The notes under the pieces: model-generated
Seen by the model: only the letters and a program-made list of their open reading frames with translations
Database searches by the model: none
Told to the model about the DNA's origin: nothing
Shown here: piece by piece, positions 45,999 to 54,588 of the stretch
Layout of the letters: each line of letters starts with the position of its first letter
Numbering within the stretch: position 1 is the stretch's first letter
Virus record (IMG/VR): IMGVR_UViG_3300048625_000152
Coordinates: 124,001-188,000 of that record
From: a virus
DNA: 64,000 nucleotides
Direction: 5' to 3' (one strand)
Translations under genes and position numbers: made by a program

Positions 45999-46473
45999 GA
46001 AGATCTTCTACGAAAAAGTTGGCCGCAGATATGTGCCAGTGCATGAGTACGATAGCGATCTAATGGACGCATTACCCAAAGGCTCACATCTCACTATTTG
46101 CTATCCCGGCGGGGTTAGTCGCAGATACAATATTGATCCCAACTATGCTGCAATGATTGCAGCAGGGCGGCTAGCAGAAGATGCTATCAGTAGCGCCATT
46201 GTTGCTGCCACAGACTTGCGTATGCAGAAACAAAAACAAAGCAACACACCGCTAACTCCTAGTCAGAAAGCAGCCTGGGATAATCTAGTTGCTGAGTTTG
46301 GGGATAGTGCAAAGACACTAGAATGGCCTAGTGCCCGCGAAGCCTGCGAAGATGCAGTTAAAGTCATGACCCGAGAAGCAGAGAACCTAATGCAGCATGA
46401 AAGTGTGCGACAAGCATACGAGCACTTTCAAATGGTATGCAACTTAACGAAAGAACACAATGGCAACAGTTGA
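45991..46473 (+). CDS. Conserved phage protein
   Basis: 160 residues from ATG 45991. FYEKVGRRYVPVHEYDSDLM, then YPGGVSRRYNIDPNYAAMIA, followed by helices. I associate this start with phage hypotheticals; function unknown. Confidence 0.7.
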   Translation: MTKKIFYEKVGRRYVPVHEYDSDLMDALPKGSHLTICYPGGVSRRYNIDPNYAAMIAAGRLAEDAISSAIVAATDLRMQKQKQSNTPLTPSQKAAWDNLVAEFGDSAKTLEWPSAREACEDAVKVMTREAENLMQHESVRQAYEHFQMVCNLTKEHNGNS

Positions 46474-46681
46474 AACTTATGTAGAAGTTGACGTAGATTT
46501 AACCGACTTTGACACCTACGATCTAATTGAAGAATTAGAAAAACGAGGCAAGGGCTTTGAAGTTGACAGTAGTACACCGTCGGAGTTAGTGACTAAAATT
46601 TACGAGCTGCGTAGAACCGGGCGAGACTACCAGCAAGAGCTGGATGAGTTAATCTACGTGGCAATTGGTCGTATATCTTAA
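46460..46681 (+). CDS. Small acidic protein
   Basis: 73 residues: VEVDVDLTDFDTYDLIEELE, ends YVAIGRIS. Overlaps the upstream gene by 14 bases; last gene of the + strand block. Confidence 0.68.
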   Translation: MATVETYVEVDVDLTDFDTYDLIEELEKRGKGFEVDSSTPSELVTKIYELRRTGRDYQQELDELIYVAIGRIS

Positions 46682-46686
46682 AAGAA

Positions 46687-46724
46687 TATGCGCCAACACT
46701 AGTTGGATTTAGTGTTAGCGCATA
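46687..46724. terminator. Hairpin between convergent genes
   Basis: TATGCGC-CAACACTA pairs with TAGTGTT-AGCGCATA around GTTGGATT, one mismatch. No good T run on either strand, but its place between converging genes suggests a two-way transcription stop. Confidence 0.6.
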
Positions 46725-46754
46725 TAAGCGGATAAGGTTAGTAAGTAACTATAC

Positions 46755-47546
46755 TCATACCTCCTTGTAGATCTTCAATATCTCGAGAACAGCAGGATGT
46801 CGCATAATATCCTTGCCTGTGAATTCCACTCCGCTGACGTATTTGCAATTACGGTAATCATCAACTAGACGTTTAAAGTCTAGTAAGCCGTTGTCTGCTT
46901 CTTTACGGTCTGCTTGGCGTGTGTCACCTGTAACTACAATCTTGGAACCTTCACCGAGGCGTGTTAGCAGCATCTTCATCTGCGATGGTGTGGCGTTTTG
47001 CATTTCGTCTGCAATAATCCAACTATTTTTAAAGGTACGTCCTCTCATATATGCTAGTGGAGAGATCTCAATTTGTTTTTCTTCTAGCATTTTTGTGACT
47101 TCAATTGGTCTATAGTATTCTTCGATGTAATCTAAAATAGGTCTAGTCCATGGTGCCATTTTTGCATTAAGGTCGCCTGGTAGGAACCCGTGCTGCTCAT
47201 CATCAACGCCGACGGCTGGTCGAGTGATAACGATCTTGGAACATTCGCCAGCTCTAAATGCTTTTAGTGCCGCTAATACGGCTAGCATTGTTTTACCAGT
47301 ACCTGCTGGGCCAGTGGCGAATAGAATAATTTTTTGGGGATCTGTTAACAGATCAATATAGTCTTCTTGTGCTAAAGACTTTGGGGAAAGGTTAATTGGT
47401 CTTTGTTTTTGGGGACGATATGTATCGATGTTAATGGTGTTATCGTTGCGATTGTTTGATTGGGTGATTGCTGGTTGAGCATTTGATGCTCGGCCTTTAC
47501 GCTGTTTAGACAAATGTGCCTCCTTGGGGTGCGTGAATTTTTCCAT
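46755..47546 (-). CDS. phoH: PhoH-like ATPase
   Basis: 263 residues from the ATG at 47546 (an in-frame TTG at 47609 is possible). Walker A ATGPAGTGKTMLA, Walker B SWIIADEMQNAT, then VVTGDTRQ and a C-terminal GVEFTGKDIMRHPAV. PhoH proteins are RNA-acting ATPases common in T4-like phages. One of only two minus-strand genes. A TAAATA element on this strand at 47589-47584 is rather far from the start. Confidence 0.92.
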   Translation of the reverse strand: MEKFTHPKEAHLSKQRKGRASNAQPAITQSNNRNDNTINIDTYRPQKQRPINLSPKSLAQEDYIDLLTDPQKIILFATGPAGTGKTMLAVLAALKAFRAGECSKIVITRPAVGVDDEQHGFLPGDLNAKMAPWTRPILDYIEEYYRPIEVTKMLEEKQIEISPLAYMRGRTFKNSWIIADEMQNATPSQMKMLLTRLGEGSKIVVTGDTRQADRKEADNGLLDFKRLVDDYRNCKYVSGVEFTGKDIMRHPAVLEILKIYKEV

Positions 47547-47647
47547 TTTACTGTGGATCAGTAAAACAGTCTGTCCACGCAAATATTTACGGAGGTTGAC
47601 TCGGACCAATTAACAGGGTTTATAACTTTGGTTGACCGGCATAAGTA

Positions 47648-48187
47648 TTAAGCTGTGCGCGATACTTTCCACTCTGCGTATAGGCGGTTCTGCGTGTCCC
47701 ATCTGCATTCTACTAGCTTACATCCAAATAGCTCGCTTAAACGCACATGCTCCTCAATACTCCATGGATAAAAATCAATGTCGTTACATTCTGTGTTACC
47801 GTGATCTTTGCGCCCAGGATTGCAACGCCAATAAATCCTGGCTTCGCTTTTAAGCAACCCAAGCACTATAGCAATTTGATCTTCGATGTTTTTCCTATCG
47901 CCAAAGTTAATTGACCCCAAACAAAACGCAACATCAAACGGTGCGGGGGTGCGGTACTCTTCTAGTGTGCATTTAACGTCTGCTTGGTCAAATGCAGGAT
48001 CGATGCCCACTAGATCAGGGATATGCCCTTTAAACGGATTCATTCCGCACCCAACATCAATTACTCGTTCATCGGGTTTAATTTTGTCCACTAAGGCCCA
48101 TCCAGTGTAGGTATATTGATCAAGAGTGCGATCGCGTTTTGCCCATACATTGGCAAAATAGTCATTGAGGTAAGGTTGATTAATCAT
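47648..48187 (-). CDS. Class I SAM methyltransferase
   Basis: 179 residues. ERVIDVGCGMNPFKG is motif I, LVGIDPAF motif II, FDVAFCLGSINFGD motif IV region. Substrate unknown. A minus-strand TAAATA at 48213-48208 lies 26 bases upstream of its ATG, in line with late genes. Confidence 0.82.
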   Translation of the reverse strand: MINQPYLNDYFANVWAKRDRTLDQYTYTGWALVDKIKPDERVIDVGCGMNPFKGHIPDLVGIDPAFDQADVKCTLEEYRTPAPFDVAFCLGSINFGDRKNIEDQIAIVLGLLKSEARIYWRCNPGRKDHGNTECNDIDFYPWSIEEHVRLSELFGCKLVECRWDTQNRLYAEWKVSRTA

Positions 48188-48204
48188 ATAAAATTGTCTA
48201 CAAT
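48176..48204 (+). promoter_or_regulatory. Possible sigma70-like promoter
   Basis: TTGATT, 17 bases, TACAAT, between divergent genes; expected start 48211, ATG at 48220. Moderate match. Confidence 0.5.
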
Positions 48205-48219
48205 GTGTATTTAAATACT

Positions 48220-48795
48220 ATGCTACCAAATCGAATATTTTTTACCGGAGTGCCCGGAAGCCGCTGGAGCGGCATTGCACAACTACTAGAAACACTGCCA
48301 GAGTTTAATACTCGGGATCGTAATAATGATCGTGTATTCACTCATGCAAAATATGGAGGCCACTGTGGCGCATACTTTGGGCCCGGCATGGAACTGGAAG
48401 ATCGATTGGATGCTGACTACATTGACAGCGCATGGGCAAAAGAGGGTGGTACCAAGATTGTAAAGAGCCATAACTGGGCATATAAGCTGCATGACGTAAA
48501 AGCAGCATTTCCCGACGATTGGATTATGCTAGTCTACCGCCCCGATATGCCTAGCTATACATGGTGGCACGAAGCAGGTGGGTTTGATATTGAGTACCCT
48601 GACTACAGTTGGTACCAAGACAGTCCAACTATGTTACATGAGATCAGCGTACAGAACAAAAGGATACTGGAGTTTGCATACCAACACGATGCAACCTGGA
48701 ACCACTTCACTGATGCATGGATTAAAAATAACTTTGGTCACGACGTGCGATTAACTAAACAGCATAGTGATATACTAGTCACAATTATTAAATGA
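48220..48795 (+). CDS. Sulfotransferase-like P-loop protein
   Basis: 191 residues from ATG 48220. IFFTGVPGSRWSGIAQLLE near the start is a PAPS-binding-like loop (G-x-P-x-S-R-x-S/T-G), and IMLVYRPDMPSYTWW resembles the 3'-phosphate region of sulfotransferases. Substrate unknown. Overlaps the next gene. Confidence 0.62.
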   Translation: MLPNRIFFTGVPGSRWSGIAQLLETLPEFNTRDRNNDRVFTHAKYGGHCGAYFGPGMELEDRLDADYIDSAWAKEGGTKIVKSHNWAYKLHDVKAAFPDDWIMLVYRPDMPSYTWWHEAGGFDIEYPDYSWYQDSPTMLHEISVQNKRILEFAYQHDATWNHFTDAWIKNNFGHDVRLTKQHSDILVTIIK

Positions 48796-49478
48796 GCAAA
48801 GACTCTAGCGATCTAAATATATTCTACTACGGTGGCAGTGGCGGCTTTTTATTCTTGCACTTGTTATTGTTAAGTGGCAACTATACATGCCATTTCCATC
48901 ATGAAAATATCACCCTCAACTCTTACCGGTCATGGTTTTTATTTTTTAAAAAAGTAGTATACAAGAATCAGTGGACCGTTGGGACGGAATGGAAGAATAC
49001 TGAATCGTGGCCTATAAATTCTGTTACTCAAACAATGGACCTTGGGAAACACAAAATATATTTCACTTGCAATCATATTGAACAGTGGGAATCTTTACCA
49101 GGGAAGAAAGTTTTTCTCTATACTGACTTACGCACTGAGCTTAGATTGGCATGGTATAAGAAAGCATTTGCATATTATAAAAAATGGTATAAAGACGAAA
49201 TTGTAACTACAACTGAAGCTATTAGGCGTACAAAACTTGCTATACGAAATGCAGAAGTAATCGACGGTGAGATTTATACAAAAGGGGTGCAGCAGGCAAT
49301 GGACCAAGCTGATGTTAAAGTTTCTTTAAAAGACCTAGTTAACGATCCTGGTACTGCATTACTTAACAATTTTGACCTTTCAATTAACGAACCTCAACAA
49401 ACTCACATAGATAACTGGATTAACTTGCACCCAGTCCGGTTGCTATCTAAAACTAATTTAAATCGGAGAACAATATGA
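48792..49478 (+). CDS. Sulfotransferase-like protein, AT-rich
   Basis: 228 residues. IFYYGGSGGFLFLHLLLLSG resembles a nucleotide-binding loop of sulfotransferase-type proteins; VSLKDLVNDPGTALLNNF fits their later region. Base composition is visibly more AT-rich than in the surrounding genes, suggesting recent gain. Confidence 0.52.
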   Translation: MSKDSSDLNIFYYGGSGGFLFLHLLLLSGNYTCHFHHENITLNSYRSWFLFFKKVVYKNQWTVGTEWKNTESWPINSVTQTMDLGKHKIYFTCNHIEQWESLPGKKVFLYTDLRTELRLAWYKKAFAYYKKWYKDEIVTTTEAIRRTKLAIRNAEVIDGEIYTKGVQQAMDQADVKVSLKDLVNDPGTALLNNFDLSINEPQQTHIDNWINLHPVRLLSKTNLNRRTI

Positions 49479-50434
49479 AAAAGTTTTTAATCACCTTACT
49501 ACTAATCCCTGTGCTAGCGTTTGCATGGGAACCCACTAAACCCATTACAGTCTTAATTGGTAACCAACCCGGCTCAGGCAACGAAGTTGGATTTCGCGCC
49601 ATTAGTGCAGTGGTTAACAAAACCAATCCTGCTGTGTTTGTAATTGACCTCAAGCCCGGCGCAGACAGCGTAGTATCAATGAACTTGCTATATAACGCCA
49701 AACCTGATGGCCACACTATTGCTATCCCCAGTTACATGAGTACCTACGTAACAAATGACATTTGGCAAAAGGACATTAAGCAGTTCCAATACAACAGTTT
49801 TACAACTGCATTTGGTATGGGCAAGAGTCCGTTGGCGATCGTTGCCAATCCCAAGAGCAAGATTACTACTCCTGCAGAACTTGCTAAGTTAGTTAAAGAA
49901 ACAGACAAGCCAATTACTTTTGCAATTGGTGGAGGAGCTCACAGAATGGCATACGAGTTCTTTATGATGAAAGCTGGTGGAAACAAAACTCAAGTTAAGT
50001 TTACACAGTTCCCTGGCCCGTTGCAGGCAGTTACAGCCGTGGCTAGCGATGCAGGAATTGAGTTTGGAATCATGCCCATTGCTATTGCGCTGCCACTAGT
50101 ACAAAGCGGGCACGTTAAAGTAATTGGCATCACTGGTGAAAAGCGCCTTGCTAATTTGCCCGCAGCAGAACCTATTCGAGTGGGCGGCAGCTACATTAAC
50201 GTATTTGCAGCATGGGCACTTGCATTGCCGCCAAACACCCCTAAAGAGATTGTGGACTGGTATGCTAAAAATTTCATCCCTGCATTGCGTAGCGCAGAGA
50301 TCAAGCAGTATTACGATACCAATCTAATATTCATTGACGAGCGTGAACTTACTCCTTCGGGGTTTAATCGACACATTGAGCAGTTGCGCAGCGTGTTCAT
50401 TCCGTTAAGTCAACAAATTAACTTACTAGACTGA
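49475..50434 (+). CDS. Bug/TctC-family periplasmic solute-binding protein
   Basis: 319 residues with a signal peptide (MKKFLITLLLIPVLAFA) and WEPTKPITVLIGNQPGSGNE, the typical Bug start (P-x-x-P-I-x-x-V-V-P-x-x-x-G-x). Later blocks GGAHRMAYEFFMMKAGG, DAGIEFGIMPIAIALP and WALALPPNTPKEIVDWY follow the family order. Bug proteins deliver small carboxylates to tripartite transporters and are most abundant in Betaproteobacteria. Linked by ATGA to phage genes on both sides, so it is part of the phage operon. No transporter genes here. Confidence 0.88.
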   Translation: MKKFLITLLLIPVLAFAWEPTKPITVLIGNQPGSGNEVGFRAISAVVNKTNPAVFVIDLKPGADSVVSMNLLYNAKPDGHTIAIPSYMSTYVTNDIWQKDIKQFQYNSFTTAFGMGKSPLAIVANPKSKITTPAELAKLVKETDKPITFAIGGGAHRMAYEFFMMKAGGNKTQVKFTQFPGPLQAVTAVASDAGIEFGIMPIAIALPLVQSGHVKVIGITGEKRLANLPAAEPIRVGGSYINVFAAWALALPPNTPKEIVDWYAKNFIPALRSAEIKQYYDTNLIFIDERELTPSGFNRHIEQLRSVFIPLSQQINLLD

Positions 50435-51069
50435 TGTCAAAAACCTTATTGGTGATAACCGGCCCCCAGGGGTCCGGGAATCATTTATTTTCAAAAATAT
50501 TTGCAGCCAATGCAAATGTGTTTGGGTGGGACTATCTAACAAATAATTACTGGGCGCCACACGATCAAGAACCATTTGCCGAAGCTTGGCGTCGGCCTCT
50601 CTCACTTAAAGACATACAGTTTGATAAGTTTGCGTTTACTAGCATAAGCTGCCCCTATATGTATAAAGGAAGCGTATCAATCCCGGATTATAAAGGTTTT
50701 GTTAACGCAGCAAAAGACATAGGGTATAACTTAAAATTTGCAATAATTGGTAGAGACAAAAACATCTTAGAGCATCAGCAGACTAGATTGCGCGGACAGA
50801 TTACTTTACCGCACTTTGAAAAAGCTATTCCATATTTAATGGGACACAATCCAGTATACCTAAGCACTGAGTTATTGTATTTGTATAAAGCAAATTATAT
50901 TAAGAGTATTGCTAAACAGCTAGAGTTTCCGGTGCATGTCGATCCAGTTAAGCTAGATGAAATATTGTCACAAGATCCCAATGCTAAGTATTTTTCCGCA
51001 GTAGGGGATCAGCCATTAGACCTTGTAGTTAGAACAGCAAGCGGGCTAAATAATACAAAAGCGGAATAA
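50434..51069 (+). CDS. P-loop protein with GSGN variant
   Basis: 211 residues. LLVITGPQGSGNHLFSKIFA resembles a kinase or sulfotransferase P-loop with Asn in place of Lys. FAIIGRDKNILEHQQTRLRG follows. Related in layout to 48220. Possibly sulfotransferase-like; activity uncertain. Confidence 0.58.
   Translation: MSKTLLVITGPQGSGNHLFSKIFAANANVFGWDYLTNNYWAPHDQEPFAEAWRRPLSLKDIQFDKFAFTSISCPYMYKGSVSIPDYKGFVNAAKDIGYNLKFAIIGRDKNILEHQQTRLRGQITLPHFEKAIPYLMGHNPVYLSTELLYLYKANYIKSIAKQLEFPVHVDPVKLDEILSQDPNAKYFSAVGDQPLDLVVRTASGLNNTKAE
51047..51052 (+). promoter_or_regulatory. Candidate late promoter (TAAATA)
   Basis: CTAAATAATAC inside the end of the previous gene, 27 bases before ATG 51074. Confidence 0.58.
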
Positions 51070-51073
51070 AACA

Positions 51074-51640
51074 ATGGCTCAGAGCATTAAAGATGTAATT
51101 AACAATACAAAAACACTGACTATGACAGACAGTGCATTAGCTACCCTTATGGACTTTGAACGTGTAATTGACGAGTTAGACTTGTATGCGTTTAAAAACT
51201 GGAAGAACGGGGAGTTAGTAGAAGGCCCAATCTACGAGAAGTACTTTGTTACTTGCACGTTTATGTGGCCGCACAAATTTATGCCCGACCCACGTGCAGC
51301 AGAGCGCCTAGTAGAATATAACTGCGAAGTCTATTACAAGCGAGACACTCTAGAATATCCGATTAAAGTTAAAAACCCCAACGACTTTAAGCCCGGAACG
51401 AAGGTGCCTAAGAAAGGCGAGAGCCCGGTTTGGTTAGTTAAGATTGTAATGCCTAAGACGCTTATGCAAGAAATCCACCAAGGTAGCTTGGAACTTGAGT
51501 CTGGTAGTATCGATATGGAAGACATTGAGCAAGCATATGAAACTGGTCAAGACGATAAGATGTACAAGACCGGCAACGCAGAACAAGTAAATCCACAACA
51601 AGGACCAGGTAATGAACCAGCACCAGCACCAGCAGCTTAA
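51074..51640 (+). CDS. Conserved T4-like phage protein
   Basis: 188 residues. KDVINNTKTLTMTDSALATL, FVTCTFMWPHKFMPDPRAAE and LVKIVMPKTLMQEIHQGS form a pattern I associate with structural-region genes of T4-like phages. Acidic, with a Pro/Ala tail. Overlaps the next gene by 29 bases. Confidence 0.68.
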   Translation: MAQSIKDVINNTKTLTMTDSALATLMDFERVIDELDLYAFKNWKNGELVEGPIYEKYFVTCTFMWPHKFMPDPRAAERLVEYNCEVYYKRDTLEYPIKVKNPNDFKPGTKVPKKGESPVWLVKIVMPKTLMQEIHQGSLELESGSIDMEDIEQAYETGQDDKMYKTGNAEQVNPQQGPGNEPAPAPAA

Positions 51641-52172
51641 AGAAGGGCTAGAGTACGGCGACTTAAAGCGCCTTATCCACCCTGAGTTGCATATTGATGA
51701 ATACAAGAGCAAGCTAGGGCGCGACGAAGATGTTGCAGTACTAAGTTTTAAACTTGCCACAAAAGAACCAGCAGAAGACCTAGTTAGTTTTTGCGAAAAA
51801 GGGTACGAGTGGGTAATCGATGCTGATGTTAGTAGCGGCGAATTAGATGACGGCGCATACCTGGTGTTTGTCGAATTAGAACGCGATTACGATCTCCCAA
51901 AGAATGTACACAAACTGTTACAAGACATGATGAACTTGACAGAGCAGAGCATCGAAGATTGGCGTGTACGTTACCGCTCAGACGAAACCGATCACGAAGC
52001 AACTGTTAATAGCATCGCTGACCTAGTTCCGTTATCTGCTAAATCATACAATGAGCGATACGGCAAAGAAGACATTGATAAAATGAAAGCAGCAGCAGGA
52101 GTAGAAGTAACTACTAAAGCTCCTAAGAACGATTTCACTGAATCTCTAAGAATCGCAGCAGGAATCCGCTAA
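51612..52172 (+). CDS. Conserved T4-like phage protein
   Basis: 186 residues. LKEGLEYGDLKRLIHPELHI, DEYKSKLGRDEDVAVLSFK and EKGYEWVIDADVSSGELDDG are blocks I recall from T4-like phages. Possibly an assembly or scaffold protein; no proof. Confidence 0.7.
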   Translation: MNQHQHQQLKEGLEYGDLKRLIHPELHIDEYKSKLGRDEDVAVLSFKLATKEPAEDLVSFCEKGYEWVIDADVSSGELDDGAYLVFVELERDYDLPKNVHKLLQDMMNLTEQSIEDWRVRYRSDETDHEATVNSIADLVPLSAKSYNERYGKEDIDKMKAAAGVEVTTKAPKNDFTESLRIAAGIR

Positions 52173-52181
52173 TCCATTTTG

Positions 52182-52217
52182 GCTCCTACTAGCTAAATAC
52201 TGTAGCTATTTAGGAGC
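52182..52217 (+). terminator. Hairpin hiding the endolysin ribosome binding site, late promoter in its loop
   Basis: GCTCCTA (52182-52188) pairs with TAGGAGC (52211-52217), and TAGCTA with TAGCTA inside; TTTT follows. AGGAG is the endolysin site. TAAATA (52194-52199) sits in the loop, so late transcripts would start around 52205 and lack the 5' arm. Confidence 0.7.
52194..52199 (+). promoter_or_regulatory. Candidate late promoter (TAAATA)
   Basis: CTAAATACT, 30 bases before ATG 52224, within the hairpin. Confidence 0.6.
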
Positions 52218-52223
52218 TTTTCA

Positions 52224-52850
52224 ATGAGTTTAAACCTGTCGCTCGACCAATTAAAACAAATCATCCCCGGTAACAAACACGTAGAGCATTGGCACGAAGC
52301 CTTGTGCGAAATCCTTCCGGACTACGATATTGACACACCCCAACGCCTTGCAGCGTTCCTTGCACAATGCGCCCACGAAAGCGGCGGATTTACTGCTATT
52401 AAAGAAAACTTAAACTATCGTCCTGCTACCCTAGTGACATTGTTTAAGAAGTACTTTGACCTCGAAACTGCTACTCGCTATTGCGCTATGCCAGATAAGC
52501 AAGCTGCGATTGCTAACAGAATTTACGCCAACCGTATGGGCAACGGCCCAGAAGAATCGGGTGACGGATATCGCTATTGCGGGCGTGGCTTAATCCAGCT
52601 AACTGGTAAAGACAATTACACCCGCTATGCACAAAGTCTTGAAATTGATGTAGAAGAAGCTAGCGAGCATTTAACTACATTTGAGGGTTGTGTACAAAGT
52701 GCAGCTTGGTTCTGGGAATCTAACAACTTGAACCAATTTGCTGATAAAGGCGACATTCTAATGTTGACTAAACGCATTAATGGCGGTACCATTGGACTTG
52801 AGGATCGCATTAAGCATTACCAACACGCATTGCACGTACTAGGCGCTTGA
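52224..52850 (+). CDS. GH19 chitinase-type endolysin
   Basis: 208 residues. AAFLAQCAHESGGFTAIKEN holds the first catalytic Glu, GYRYCGRGLIQLTGKDNYTRY the substrate cleft signature, INGGTIGLEDR the end of the domain. Cuts peptidoglycan glycan strands at lysis. No signal peptide, so holin-dependent. First gene of the lysis cassette. Confidence 0.92.
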   Translation: MSLNLSLDQLKQIIPGNKHVEHWHEALCEILPDYDIDTPQRLAAFLAQCAHESGGFTAIKENLNYRPATLVTLFKKYFDLETATRYCAMPDKQAAIANRIYANRMGNGPEESGDGYRYCGRGLIQLTGKDNYTRYAQSLEIDVEEASEHLTTFEGCVQSAAWFWESNNLNQFADKGDILMLTKRINGGTIGLEDRIKHYQHALHVLGA

Positions 52851-52851
52851 T

Positions 52852-53313
52852 ATGTGGTTGCTACATTTCCTACCCGACAGCTTCCTGCAATTTGTAGTTC
52901 ACGCTATCTTAATTGCGGGTATCATCGGTACATTCCTAAGTTTCTTTGTTGTTAACAGGATTCTTATGTCTCTGCCAATGTTGTCTAGTTACGTTAATAT
53001 AGCACAGCTTGTTAGTGCAATTACCTTGGCTGCAGGTGTTTACTTCGAAGGTGGGTATGCAGCGGAAACGCAATGGCGTGCCCGGGTTGCTGAAATGGAA
53101 GTTAAAGTAGCAGCAGCAGAAGCTGAAGCTAAAACTGCCAATGATAAGCTAGCAAAGAAGAGTAAGGAAAAAGTTCGAGTAATTCGTGAGAAGGCTGTAG
53201 TGGTTAAACAATACATCACTCGTGAAGTTACCAAATATGATGCTACCTGCAAGATCCCCGAGCCGGTAGTTAAAGCACACAACGCCGCAGCAAAGAACGA
53301 GGCCATTAAATGA
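52852..53313 (+). CDS. Inner-membrane spanin candidate (Rz-like)
   Basis: 153 residues: hydrophobic segments at about 12-35 and 46-66, then a charged coiled coil (VAAAEAEAKTANDKLAKKSK) ending in a Lys-rich periplasmic part with one Cys. Position after the endolysin supports a spanin role. Two membrane segments are atypical. Confidence 0.65.
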   Translation: MWLLHFLPDSFLQFVVHAILIAGIIGTFLSFFVVNRILMSLPMLSSYVNIAQLVSAITLAAGVYFEGGYAAETQWRARVAEMEVKVAAAEAEAKTANDKLAKKSKEKVRVIREKAVVVKQYITREVTKYDATCKIPEPVVKAHNAAAKNEAIK

Positions 53314-53690
53314 AAATTAACGAAATTATTACAGAAGCATGTTGGGACGGTTATAAGCGTGTTCCTGGTACAAAGGAGTATTCTCCGGGTAGTTGTGAAA
53401 AGGCAGAAGAAAGTGCCGTTGACGAAACCGCAGCTTGGCAAAAGAAGTCAGGTAAGAATAAAAATGGCGGCCTAAATCAAAAGGGTGTTGACAGCTATCG
53501 TAGAGAGCATCCAGGCAGCAAACTACAAACCGCAGTCACTAAAAAGCCTAGTGAACTAAAGCCGGACAGCAAAGATGCCAAGCGCCGTAAGAGTTTCTGT
53601 GCTCGAATGAGTGGCATGGAAGGCCCAATGAAGGACGAAAACGGTAAGCCAACTCGCAAGGCACTGGCTTTGCGTAAATGGAATTGCTAA
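53310..53690 (+). CDS. Conserved DUF5872/DUF6321-like protein
   Basis: 126 residues. KNKNGGLNQKGVDSYRREHP, then AKRRKSFCARMSGMEGPM and the final LRKWNC are the family's marks. Very basic; likely virion or DNA associated. Lies between the two spanin candidates. Confidence 0.68.
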   Translation: MKINEIITEACWDGYKRVPGTKEYSPGSCEKAEESAVDETAAWQKKSGKNKNGGLNQKGVDSYRREHPGSKLQTAVTKKPSELKPDSKDAKRRKSFCARMSGMEGPMKDENGKPTRKALALRKWNC

Positions 53691-53959
53691 TGAAATATAC
53701 GTTAATCGCGTTTGCACTATTATTATCAGGATGTAGCACAACTGCACCGGTTGTGGCTAAGTTCCCCGACGAACCGGGCAAAGCCGCTATGGAGTCATGT
53801 CCACAGCTGACGACAGTAGAGAACGGGGTGAAGTTGAGTGAGTTGACTGCGACGGTGACGCAGAATTACAGCACCTACTACGAGTGTGCAGTAAAGGTTG
53901 ATACCTGGCAGGAATGGTATCGAGTACAAAAACAAATTTTTGAGGGAGTATCTAAATGA
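53690..53959 (+). CDS. Outer-membrane lipoprotein, o-spanin candidate
   Basis: 89 residues from ATG 53690: MKYTLIAFALLLSGCSTT has a clear lipobox (LLSGC). Short soluble domain follows. Pairs by position with 52852. Confidence 0.72.
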   Translation: MKYTLIAFALLLSGCSTTAPVVAKFPDEPGKAAMESCPQLTTVENGVKLSELTATVTQNYSTYYECAVKVDTWQEWYRVQKQIFEGVSK

Positions 53960-54012
53960 GCGACCGTAAAGAAGAATGTCCACATTGTGGACACAAGCAT
54001 CCAAAGAACTAA
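53956..54012 (+). CDS. Possible 18-residue zinc-knuckle peptide
   Basis: ATGA overlap, then MSDRKEECPHCGHKHPKN. CPHCGHKH could bind zinc. Very short; support is coupling and motif only. Confidence 0.4.
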   Translation: MSDRKEECPHCGHKHPKN

Positions 54013-54032
54013 AACTATAAAGGAGATCAAAG

Positions 54033-54578
54033 ATGGCAGAAGAAATCAAGGAAGCAAAACCCCTATCACGCTCGGAGCGTGAAGCACAAATTAAAGACAA
54101 AGCAGGCTTGGTGATTGTTATCATGGCATTGTTCATGGCGGTAACTACATACTTTGCAAACATACACAGTGGCGCAGCATTGAAGAATATGTTAAAGGCA
54201 ACTGACACATACGCTTTCTTCCAGTCTAAGAGTATCAAGCAAACTATCGCCGAAGGTCAACGTGATGACTATCTAGCTCGCGGGGATAAGGCTAAAGCCG
54301 AATCATTGCAAGCAAAAATTGACCGTTACGAAAGCGATCCAGTCAAGGGCGAAGGTAAAAAAGAATTGCTAGCAAAAGCGCAAGCATACGAAGCTGCCCG
54401 CGACCAAGCAAGTAAGCACAGCCCATGGTTAACGTTTGCTAGCATGGCGTTCCAATTGGCTATTGTGTTGTTGAGTGCAAGTATCTTGTCAGTTAACAAT
54501 AAGATGTATAAGTTTAGTGAAGTGGTTGCTGTTATTGGCATTGTTTTACTAAGTCAAGGCATTTGGCTTTGGTTCTAA
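54033..54578 (+). CDS. DUF4337-like membrane protein
   Basis: 181 residues with AAGGAG upstream. Hydrophobic segments at about 25-42, 130-150 and 157-178; between them a charged helical part (YDYLARGDKAKAES type). LTFASMAFQLAIVLLSASIL is typical of DUF4337. Unknown role, lies in the lysis region. Confidence 0.7.
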   Translation: MAEEIKEAKPLSRSEREAQIKDKAGLVIVIMALFMAVTTYFANIHSGAALKNMLKATDTYAFFQSKSIKQTIAEGQRDDYLARGDKAKAESLQAKIDRYESDPVKGEGKKELLAKAQAYEAARDQASKHSPWLTFASMAFQLAIVLLSASILSVNNKMYKFSEVVAVIGIVLLSQGIWLWF

Positions 54579-54588
54579 GGAGTAAACA

